Source: CAYWNA01 sp964459305 (GTDB taxonomy: Bacteria > Planctomycetota > Planctomycetia > Pirellulales > Pirellulaceae). From it: DNA of 12,222 bases. The stretch's first letter is position 1, and every line of letters begins with the position of its first letter. The DNA is taken from positions 1-12,222 of the forward strand of contig CAYWNA010000341.1 of the NCBI GenBank assembly GCA_964459305.1, read 5' to 3'. Under the pieces are notes generated by a model. It was given only the letters and a program-made list of their open reading frames with translations, did not search any database and was not told the DNA's origin. The position numbers and the translations under genes were made by a program. Below, in pieces: positions 6,776 through 12,222 of the stretch.

Positions 6776-7509
6776 ACGAGAATGCCATACCTTCATGGGA
6801 AGACGACGATCGCATCGACCGGTTGGTCGACGGCGAGTTGACCGGGCAGGACTACAAGGACCTGCTCCGATCGCTGGATCAACATCCTGATGGTTGGCGC
6901 CGGTGCGCTCTGGCCTTCTTGGAGGCCCAGGCGTGGCAGCGCGAGTTGGGCGCCGTGCACCGTGACGAGGTCATGGCGCCGGCTGTACCGCCGGTCACCT
7001 TGTCCGGAAAGAAGGGACGTCCGCAATGGGGATCCATCCTGGCTGTTGCTGCCAGTTTCCTTGTAGCGTTCGGACTCGGTTGGGCATATCACGCTCGCTG
7101 GTCAGGAGTTCCATCGACAACGGGTGGTATGCCGATCGCGTCGCATGACGAGCCAGGGAAGGTGGAAGACGCGGTGCCCGACTCGGTAGCACCCGTACCC
7201 TCGCCGAACGATCTCCAGCCGCCGGTGCGACCTCGTGCTTATGTCACCTTGGCTGGGGATGGCTCTGGCGGTTCGGGCAGCGACGAACTCGAAGTCCCAT
7301 TGTATGACTTGTCGCCGGAAAACGCGTGGTTGTTGGAAAACGATCGCATGTGGATCCCGCCGGAAGTCCAACGCGCGTTTCAAAGCATGGGACGAGAAAT
7401 CCGTTGGGATCGGAGGCTGATGCCATTGGAAAGCGAAGACGGGCATCGAGCGTTGGTTCCCATGCGAAGATTGGAAATCACGCCTGTGAATGGGCGCCGC
7501 TATCAGTGA
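6772..7509 (+). CDS. Single-pass membrane protein, probable anti-sigma factor
   Basis: A 245-residue protein whose start codon overlaps the sigma factor stop (ATGA, 4-nt overlap), the usual arrangement for a cognate anti-sigma factor. The cytosolic N-terminus (1-86) opens with DRIDRLVDGELTGQDYKDLLRSLDQHPDGWRRC-type sequence, the VDGEL...L..HP pattern common in planctomycete anti-sigma domains. One transmembrane segment lies at about 87-106 (WGSILAVAASFLVAFGLGWA). The 140-residue C-terminal part is extracytoplasmic, Pro/Gly-rich and then mixed. The HxxxCxxC zinc motif of ZAS anti-sigma domains is absent, so it would be a zinc-independent type. Inference: it holds the sigma factor at the membrane until an envelope signal arrives. 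The role rests on gene order and topology rather than a recognised domain. Confidence 0.8.
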   Translation: MNENAIPSWEDDDRIDRLVDGELTGQDYKDLLRSLDQHPDGWRRCALAFLEAQAWQRELGAVHRDEVMAPAVPPVTLSGKKGRPQWGSILAVAASFLVAFGLGWAYHARWSGVPSTTGGMPIASHDEPGKVEDAVPDSVAPVPSPNDLQPPVRPRAYVTLAGDGSGGSGSDELEVPLYDLSPENAWLLENDRMWIPPEVQRAFQSMGREIRWDRRLMPLESEDGHRALVPMRRLEITPVNGRRYQ

Positions 7510-7529
7510 CGTGAAGCAGGTTTGCCGTG

Positions 7530-7550
7530 GGACGGATTGGCAATCCGTCC
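7530..7550. repeat. Short perfect palindrome between the anti-sigma and PDZ genes
   Basis: GGACGGATTG and CAATCCGTCC form 10-bp perfect arms around a single central G, preceded by CGTG and followed by TACAG. It sits in the 121-bp gap inside the presumed sigma/anti-sigma/PDZ operon, where it could reduce or separate expression of the third gene. The sequence resembles a dispersed planctomycete repeat that I recall; that is not testable from this window. Confidence 0.75.
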
Positions 7551-7630
7551 TACAGTTCGATATGGTTTTCGTTCCCAGAAAGGGGCATGCGGGCCGCCGC
7601 GCCCGTCGCACGACAGAAGGAGTTGTAATT

Positions 7631-8695
7631 ATGAAGACACACAAATTGTCAGGTTGGCTTGTGTTGCCGACCGTGTTGTTGTTCTTCGGCGCACCCATCT
7701 GCGCCGACGAAGAGGGCAGATGGGCGCCGTATCCGAGAGAATGGCCGCCCATCGCTGTGCACATGGTGATGGCTGGGGATGGCGGGTACTGGATCGGAAT
7801 CATGGGAGCGCCGATCGATCCATTGTTGAAAACGCATCTGAAGATCGAATCGGGTGTGGTTGTTCAGCAAGTGGTCCCCGACTCGCCCGCGGACGAAGCA
7901 GGGATCAACGAGGACGACATCCTGCTGAAGTTTGGCAATGCCGCGATCAACGACGTGCTGGGACTAGCCGAAGCAGTGACCGGAAATGAGAACAAAGAGG
8001 TCAAAGTAACGCTGTTGCGAGAGGGCAAGGAGAAAACAATTGCTGTTACACCGGCGAAGCGGCCGACGAGCATGCCGATCCCACCGGTGCCGCAACCCGC
8101 TGATTGGCGGAGGTTCCAAGAGTGGATGAAGAAGATCGAAAAAGGGGAACTCCCCGAAGATCCTTTCAGCAAGTGGTTTGCGCAACCCGGAGTCGTTCTC
8201 CCGAAAGAGTGGAAGGATTGGCAACGCGGTGTGCTGGGGCCGCCCAAGATACTCCATCGCCTTCCCAAGAATACCAGCGTGGCCGTCACCAAATCGGACG
8301 AAGGTCCGGCAAGGATCGTCGTCAAGAAAGATGGCGAGACGTGGGAGGTAAATGAGGACGAACTGGACAAGCTGCCAGACAACGTGCGTGAGATCGTCAA
8401 AGGCGTGCTGGGGGGCGGCTTCTCGTTTTCGATGCCCGGACGCGGCGGTGGTGCGTTCCGATTCGATTGGGGAGACAGGCCGTTCCGGCATCGGATGCGA
8501 CCGGCTCCCAAGCCCGGCGACGAAGGGCAAGCGGAGGCGGAATCCAGCGACACTCCGGCCGAAGAGAAGTCGGATGCAGTCCGGAAGAAGCTCGACGAAA
8601 TGAATCGCCGGATACGGGAAAAGGAAAAGGAAATCCAGCGCGAAATGGAGAAGATGCGTCAGGAAATCGACAATCTGAAGAAGACGGAGGTATGA
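7631..8695 (+). CDS. Exported PDZ-domain protein with C-terminal coiled coil
   Basis: A 354-residue protein with a signal peptide (LSGWLVLPTVLLFFGAPICA, cleavage near residue 25), so it acts outside the cytoplasm. A PDZ domain covers about 53-143: GYWIGI forms the peptide carboxylate-binding loop, followed by VVVQQVVPDSPADEAGINEDD and ILLKFGNAAI, then VKVTLLREGKEKTIAV. No serine protease domain is present, unlike HtrA/DegS. The middle (about 155-270) is Pro/Trp-rich and includes ARIVVKKDGETWEVNEDELDKLPD. The C-terminus (about 314-352) is a Lys/Glu-rich coiled coil of about 40 residues. The ATG at 7631 has AAGGAG 9 nt upstream. It follows the sigma and anti-sigma genes on the same strand and ends just before a strong terminator, so it may sense or transmit an envelope signal. 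Domain assignment is firm, function inferred. Confidence 0.9.
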   Translation: MKTHKLSGWLVLPTVLLFFGAPICADEEGRWAPYPREWPPIAVHMVMAGDGGYWIGIMGAPIDPLLKTHLKIESGVVVQQVVPDSPADEAGINEDDILLKFGNAAINDVLGLAEAVTGNENKEVKVTLLREGKEKTIAVTPAKRPTSMPIPPVPQPADWRRFQEWMKKIEKGELPEDPFSKWFAQPGVVLPKEWKDWQRGVLGPPKILHRLPKNTSVAVTKSDEGPARIVVKKDGETWEVNEDELDKLPDNVREIVKGVLGGGFSFSMPGRGGGAFRFDWGDRPFRHRMRPAPKPGDEGQAEAESSDTPAEEKSDAVRKKLDEMNRRIREKEKEIQREMEKMRQEIDNLKKTEV

Positions 8696-8748
8696 CAGAC
8701 AGAAACTTCTAGCCACGGCCGAGAACGTCGCTTTCCGTTCTCTGCTGG

Positions 8749-8782
8749 GGGAGTGCAAGTCGGCCCTTGCACTCCCTTTTTT
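8749..8782 (+). terminator. Intrinsic terminator after the PDZ gene
   Basis: GGGAGTGCAAG (8749-8759) pairs perfectly with CTTGCACTCCC (8766-8776), an 11-bp stem with a 6-nt loop, followed at once by six T residues. It lies 53 nt past the PDZ gene stop and ends the sigma/anti-sigma/PDZ unit, separating it from the downstream BMC genes. Confidence 0.93.
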
Positions 8783-8852
8783 CGTGGTCGTACGGGGGCC
8801 GGTGGCTGTTCTGCTGTACGATATCAGCTATCCTATGGCATCTCTTCGTTTT

Positions 8853-8881
8853 ACCCGAAGCCGTCACCTCCGGCTTCGGGT
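8853..8881. repeat. Leader hairpin upstream of the BMC gene pair
   Basis: ACCCGAAGCCG (8853-8863) and CGGCTTCGGGT (8871-8881) are perfect 11-bp inverted arms with a 7-nt loop. No T-run follows on either strand, so it is unlikely to be a terminator. It lies about 45 nt before the start of the helical protein gene, in its probable 5' leader or promoter. It may be an operator, an mRNA structure or another dispersed repeat. Confidence 0.6.
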
Positions 8882-8927
8882 TGAACGAGGTTTGGCAGTC
8901 GTCACACCTTTTGCGAAGGACCGAATG

Positions 8928-9440
8928 ATGATCGATCCAAAGAAACACTCGGAAGGTCGCGGCATTATCGAATCGATTTTGCGTTTCATTCCTGGTTTTC
9001 GCGGGTACCTGGAAAAGGACTATCGCCAAGAAAGCGACTATCTGACGCGCAAATGGATGGCCGATCGTCTGCAGCAGAGCAAGCGATCCTTGGACGATTA
9101 CATGTTGGGCTTGGTGAATGCCGGCTTGATAGACCACCTGCCAACATGCGAGCGAGTCAAGACGCGGCTTGACGGACTGATCCTGAAGATGCGCGGCGCC
9201 GTTCGCGGATACAGCGGGTTCTTCGACTACGTCCAAGTCAAAGTGGATCTGCTCGATCAAGTGTACGAACACGACATGTCGCTGATCCAAGATGTGGAAG
9301 CGCTGGCCGGTTCGATCGATCAGTTGGCCCGCAAGCCGGACACCACGGAAGCCGCGCCGAGCGATTTGCTGCATCGGATCGACGACGTCGATAGGAAGTT
9401 CACCCAACGCGGGGATCTGTTGAACGGCTTGGGAAGCTAG
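8928..9440 (+). CDS. Conserved-looking helical protein of unknown function, upstream of BMC gene
   Basis: A 170-residue, largely alpha-helical cytosolic protein; no signal peptide or membrane segment. I do not recognise a named family. Notable features are an N-terminal motif IESILRFIPGFRGYLEKDYRQESDYL (residues about 14-39, given in part), with IPGFRGY followed by charged helix, RKWMADRLQQSKRSLDD as an amphipathic helix, then a central MRGAVRGYSGFFD loop (88-100) and a final helix pair around VDLLDQVYEHDMSLIQDVEAL. GAAGGA at 8915-8920 lies 7 nt before the ATG at 8928 (an adjacent ATG at 8925 is 4 nt away); in-frame sequence upstream to 8784 crosses the leader hairpin and is unlikely to be translated. 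It ends 2 nt before the BMC gene, so the two are probably cotranscribed and may interact. Candidates for its role include encapsulated or shell-associated partner; none is demonstrated. Confidence 0.8.
   Translation: MIDPKKHSEGRGIIESILRFIPGFRGYLEKDYRQESDYLTRKWMADRLQQSKRSLDDYMLGLVNAGLIDHLPTCERVKTRLDGLILKMRGAVRGYSGFFDYVQVKVDLLDQVYEHDMSLIQDVEALAGSIDQLARKPDTTEAAPSDLLHRIDDVDRKFTQRGDLLNGLGS
9431..9436 (+). promoter_or_regulatory. Ribosome binding site deciding the TTG start of the BMC gene
   Basis: GGGAAG lies 6 nt before the TTG at 9443, within the last codons of the upstream gene. This supports the TTG over the first in-frame ATG (9461), which would cut off the first beta strand of the BMC fold. 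Confidence 0.6.
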
Positions 9441-9442
9441 TC

Positions 9443-10087
9443 TTGCGATACGCCCTGGGAATGCTTGAAACTACCGGTATGACGCCAGCGATGGTTGCGT
9501 TGGATGTCATGGATAAGGCAGCGCGAGTGCGCGTCTTGCAGGCCGAGCTGAACGATTTCCTCGGCGTTTGCCTGAAGATTCAGGGAACCGTTGCTGCGGT
9601 CGAAGCCGCAATCCAGGCCGGTCGGGCTATGGCCGAGCGGATGGGCGGCAAGCCCGTCGTGGACATAATCAACTCTCCGAACCTGAACGCTTGGCCGGCG
9701 ATCGAAAGTCCCATCGAATTCAATTCATCGAACCAACAACGCGTCGTTTTCGCGCCGTCGCACGAAGCCGTGACGCAGTCGCCCGAGAATGAGGAGCAAG
9801 CTGTGGCGAAATCAACCTCTTTCGCTTTGGGATTGATCGAGACGCAAGGCTTCACGGCCGTCTTCGAGGCCATCGACAGCGCGTGCAAGGCCGCCAACGT
9901 AGAAGTCGTCGGCAAAGAAAAACTCGGCGGCGGCTATGTCACGGTTGTGATCAAGGGCGACGTCGCTGCGGTGAAGGCCGCCATCGAGGTCGGACAGGCC
10001 AAAGTGGACGGACTTGGCAAACTGATCGCCGCCCACGTAATCGCCCGCCCCAGCGACGCCGTGTTGGGATTGCTGCCAAAAACCTGA
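9443..10087 (+). CDS. Tandem-domain bacterial microcompartment shell protein (BMC-T type)
   Basis: BMC shell proteins tile the protein coat of bacterial microcompartments; two-domain (BMC-T) forms assemble as trimers that mimic hexamers. This 214-residue product has two BMC domains. Domain 1 (about 3-85) opens YALGMLETTGMTPAMVALD; domain 2 (about 127-212) opens SFALGLIETQGFTAVFEAID and contains LGGGYVTVVIKGDVAAVKAA. A Ser/Asn/Glu-rich linker of about 40 residues joins them. Aligned without gaps, the central pore loop LGGGY of domain 2 (161-165) corresponds to NDFLG (37-41) in domain 1, so the pore would be lined alternately by Gly and by Asp/Phe/Leu. No cysteine cluster ligand like that of PduT is evident at the pore. 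It starts with TTG, 2 nt after the helical protein gene. No other shell protein (BMC-H, BMC-P) or signature enzyme is in the window, so it is an orphan here. Confidence 0.93.
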   Translation: MRYALGMLETTGMTPAMVALDVMDKAARVRVLQAELNDFLGVCLKIQGTVAAVEAAIQAGRAMAERMGGKPVVDIINSPNLNAWPAIESPIEFNSSNQQRVVFAPSHEAVTQSPENEEQAVAKSTSFALGLIETQGFTAVFEAIDSACKAANVEVVGKEKLGGGYVTVVIKGDVAAVKAAIEVGQAKVDGLGKLIAAHVIARPSDAVLGLLPKT

Positions 10088-10138
10088 TTGTCACACCTTA
10101 TATTGAACCGCTCGTATCGCAACGGAAGGAAAGATGTC

Positions 10139-11701
10139 ATGAACTGCACGCACACAAACCGAGGATGGAGACTTACGATCGTCGTGGGGTGTTTTGTGGG
10201 ATTACTGACCATCAGCATGTCGACGGCGACTGCCGATGTGACGCTGCCCTCAATCTTTGGCGAACACATGGTTCTGCAGCAAGATCAGCCGAACCGGGTT
10301 TGGGGCTGGGCTGAAGACGGCGAAGAGATCACGGTCACGATCGCGGGACAAAGCCATTCGGCCGTGGCCAAAGATGGCGCGTGGACGGTCACACTGGACG
10401 CGTTGCCAACTGGTGAGCCCCTGGCACTGACCATCAAGGGAAAGAATGAAATTCAGCTCAAGGATGTGTTGGTCGGCGAAGTGTGGGTCTGTTCGGGCCA
10501 ATCAAATATGGCGTGGTCGGTCGCCCAAGTATTCGACGCGGATCTGGTGATCCGCACGGCCAAGTACCCTCAGATTCGGCTGATCAGCGTTCCGCAAGTA
10601 GGCACACAAGAACCGCAGAACGACTTCAAAGGCCAATGGGAACCCTGCTCGCCGGACACGGTTGGCGGTTTTTCGGCCGTCGGCTACTTCTTTGGCCGCA
10701 TGCTGCATCAGACGCTGGACGTACCCGTTGGACTGATCGATAACGCCTGGGGCGGCTCGGCGTGTGAAGCGTGGGTCCGGCGCGATCTCTTGGACGCAGA
10801 CGAATGCTACAAGCCACTGATGGAACGGTGGGCGGAGACCGAGAAGACGTTCGACTACGAGAAAGCGATGGCGAACTTCAAAAAACGCCTGGAGGAATGG
10901 AAAGAGAAGGGCCAGGAGCCGGCACGCCGCCCCCGCCCGCCGCGCAATCCGCTGACCGGTCAGCATCGTCCGGCCAATTTGTACAACGGTGTACTTAAAC
11001 CCATCATCGGCTACGGGATCCGCGGCGCGATCTGGTACCAGGGTGAAAGCAATGCGGGCCGGGCGTATCAATATCGGCAACTGTTCCCGCTGATGATTCA
11101 GAACTGGCGAGACGAATGGAAACAGGGCGATTTTCCGTTCTATTGGGTCCAGCTCGCGGACTTCCGCGACGAGCAACCGGAACCCCAGGAAAGCGATTGG
11201 GCCGAGTTGCGCGAAGCCCAGACGATGACCATGAACAAGCTGCCAAACACGGGCGAGGCGGTGATCATCGACATTGGAGAAGGTCGTGACATCCATCCGC
11301 GGAACAAGCAGGACGTAGGCACGCGACTGGCTCGCTGGGCATTAGCTTGCGATTACGGAATCGATATCGCCTATCGAAGTCCGATCTACAAGTCGATGGA
11401 GAAGCAGGGGAACAAGATCGTCATTACCTTCGACCACGTTGGCAAAGGTCTGTACACGTTCGACGTGCGGCACCCAGTGGGCTTCGCCATCGCGGGAGAA
11501 GACCGGAAGTTCGTGTGGGCCGATGCGAAACTCGGCGGCGGGACCAAGGTGGAAGTGTGGAGCGACGACGTCGAAGAACCGGTCGCCGTTCGTTACGCGT
11601 GGGCCGACAATCCCGTCTGCAACTTGCAGAGTCGCGAGGGACTTCCCGTGACCCCGTTCCGCACCGACGACTGGCCTGGCGTGACCGTCGATAGCCATTA
11701 G
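10139..11701 (+). CDS. Exported sialate O-acetylesterase-like SGNH hydrolase
   Basis: A 520-residue enzyme expected to remove O-acetyl groups from sialic acid or other acetylated glycans outside the cytoplasm. A signal peptide is visible (RLTIVVGCFVGLLTISMSTATA, residues about 11-32). The mature N-terminus VTLPSIFGEHMVLQQ and RVWGWAEDGEEITVTI form the usual beta-sandwich. Catalytic blocks of the SASA/SGNH family follow: CSGQSNM (118-124) with nucleophile Ser122, the GLIDNAWGGSACEAW block (198-212), AIWYQGESNA (297-306), and DIHPRNKQDVG (384-394) with catalytic Asp384/His386. The C-terminal part (about 405-520) is beta-rich. Length fits the family. The ATG at 10139 has AAGGA 8 nt upstream. It starts 51 bp after the BMC gene and 15 bp before the YhcH/NanQ-like gene on the same strand, so a sugar-related operon is plausible. 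Actual substrate may be acetylated plant or algal polysaccharide rather than sialic acid. Confidence 0.92.
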   Translation: MNCTHTNRGWRLTIVVGCFVGLLTISMSTATADVTLPSIFGEHMVLQQDQPNRVWGWAEDGEEITVTIAGQSHSAVAKDGAWTVTLDALPTGEPLALTIKGKNEIQLKDVLVGEVWVCSGQSNMAWSVAQVFDADLVIRTAKYPQIRLISVPQVGTQEPQNDFKGQWEPCSPDTVGGFSAVGYFFGRMLHQTLDVPVGLIDNAWGGSACEAWVRRDLLDADECYKPLMERWAETEKTFDYEKAMANFKKRLEEWKEKGQEPARRPRPPRNPLTGQHRPANLYNGVLKPIIGYGIRGAIWYQGESNAGRAYQYRQLFPLMIQNWRDEWKQGDFPFYWVQLADFRDEQPEPQESDWAELREAQTMTMNKLPNTGEAVIIDIGEGRDIHPRNKQDVGTRLARWALACDYGIDIAYRSPIYKSMEKQGNKIVITFDHVGKGLYTFDVRHPVGFAIAGEDRKFVWADAKLGGGTKVEVWSDDVEEPVAVRYAWADNPVCNLQSREGLPVTPFRTDDWPGVTVDSH

Positions 11702-11716
11702 TGAGCAAGCCGCATC

Positions 11717-12187
11717 ATGATTGTCGATCGTCTACAGAACGCCGAACGAATCTTCGGTATCCATCCAGGATTTCGCAACGCCTTCGAGTTCCTACGCCGA
11801 AGCGACCTCAGTCAGCTGCCCGACGGTCGCCACGAGATTGCCGACGAACGTCTGTTCGCAGTCATCGCGCGCGACCAAGGGCGGGGCCGTGAGAAATCAC
11901 TGCTCGAGTTCCATCGTAAGTACATCGACATTCAATATGTCATCAACGGGGCGGATTCCATCGGCTGGCTGCCAACCGCCAAATGCGAGCGAATCGCCAC
12001 GCCGTACGATCCAGACAAGGATCTGGGCTTCTACTACGACCGCCCCCATACATGGCTGGAGCTTTTTGCCGGTTACTTCGCGGTACTCTATCCGGACGAC
12101 GCTCATGCCCCGCTGGCCACTGAGGCACCCGTGCACAAGGCGGTTGTCAAGGTCATGGTCGACTATGCCATCCGCGGGCAAGTCTGA
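11717..12187 (+). CDS. YhcH/YjgK/YiaL family protein (NanQ-like sugar anomerase)
   Basis: A 156-residue cupin-like protein of the DUF386 family, whose E. coli member YhcH/NanQ speeds interconversion of sialic acid anomers; other relatives (YiaL, YjgK, EbgC) sit in sugar operons. Diagnostic blocks are LLEFHRKYIDIQYVINGAD (62-80), with the metal-ligand candidates Glu64, His66 and Asp71, and FAVLYPDDAHAPL (121-133), with His130. The closing HKAVVKVMV matches the family C-terminus. No signal peptide is present, so it is cytosolic. It starts 15 bp after the esterase stop, with only a weak ribosome site, suggesting translational coupling. With the esterase this makes a small deacetylation/anomer-conversion pair. 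The family is clear; the specific sugar is not. Confidence 0.92.
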   Translation: MIVDRLQNAERIFGIHPGFRNAFEFLRRSDLSQLPDGRHEIADERLFAVIARDQGRGREKSLLEFHRKYIDIQYVINGADSIGWLPTAKCERIATPYDPDKDLGFYYDRPHTWLELFAGYFAVLYPDDAHAPLATEAPVHKAVVKVMVDYAIRGQV

Positions 12188-12190
12188 CCC

Positions 12191-12218
12191 GTAGCCGAAC
12201 TCGCCAGAGTTTGGTTTT
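12191..12218 (+). terminator. Hairpin with T-run after the NanQ-like gene; also resembles a dispersed repeat
   Basis: CCGAACTC (12195-12202) pairs with GAGTTTGG (12207-12214) over 8 bp including one G-U pair, with the loop GCCA, followed by TTTT. It begins 3 nt after the stop codon. The motif GTAGCCGAACTCGCCAGAG resembles an intergenic repeat I recall in planctomycetes, so it may be both repeat and terminator. Confidence 0.6.
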
Positions 12219-12222
12219 CCCC

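Noticed and set aside
7864..8758. Minus-strand open frames (229 and 264 codons) across the PDZ gene
   Set aside because: They are antisense to a gene with a signal peptide, PDZ motifs, ribosome site and terminator; one even runs through that terminator.
8784..8927. Start of the helical protein 48 codons earlier
   Set aside because: The extension crosses the terminator tail and the leader hairpin and lacks a ribosome site; GAAGGA lies before the ATG at 8928.
1..12222. CRISPR array, tRNA, rRNA or complete insertion sequence
   Set aside because: No regularly spaced repeats, no tRNA-like fold with a CCA-adjacent arm, and no transposase reading frame were seen on either strand.

Overview
The window looks like chromosomal DNA from a planctomycete, most likely Pirellulales-like. 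This is inferred from the gene families (secreted ThuA-fold protein, secreted sialate-esterase-like SGNH hydrolase, sigma/anti-sigma/PDZ module, bacterial microcompartment (BMC) shell protein) and from several kinds of short palindromic intergenic repeats that I recall as frequent in such genomes. No tRNA, rRNA, CRISPR array or full insertion sequence was seen.

Layout. (1) 1-581, minus strand: the start of ilvD (dihydroxy-acid dehydratase, cut by the window edge), preceded by a small FmdB-type zinc-ribbon gene. (2) 629-753: a non-autonomous MITE-like element with imperfect terminal inverted repeats, flanked by exact 8-bp direct repeats. It lies in the divergent promoter region of fmdB and the next gene. 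(3) 803-1486, plus: stand-alone NAD(P)H-hydrate epimerase (nnrE), followed by a perfect 24-bp inverted repeat in a tail-to-tail gap. (4) 1603-4621, minus: two overlapping genes, a membrane-anchored helical protein with a possible divergent MCE (MlaD-like) domain and an ABC ATPase fused to an MlaE-type permease. Together they look like a compact lipid-trafficking ABC system. (5) 4919-5881, minus: exported ThuA-like protein. (6) 6197-8695, plus: ECF-type sigma factor, overlapping single-pass anti-sigma-like protein, and an exported PDZ/coiled-coil protein, closed by a strong intrinsic terminator (8749-8782). This resembles an envelope-stress signalling module. (7) 8928-10087, plus: an unrecognised helical protein and, 2 bp later, a tandem-domain BMC shell protein starting with TTG. 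(8) 10139-12187, plus: an exported sialate O-acetylesterase-like hydrolase and a YhcH/NanQ-family sugar anomerase-like protein, then a repeat/terminator-like hairpin at the window end.

The most unusual parts are the orphan two-domain BMC protein, whose first domain lacks the glycine-rich pore loop and which sits among an unknown helical partner and sugar-processing genes; the fused MlaF-MlaE transporter with its odd partner; and the small mobile element that shares its core palindrome with another intergenic repeat in the same window.
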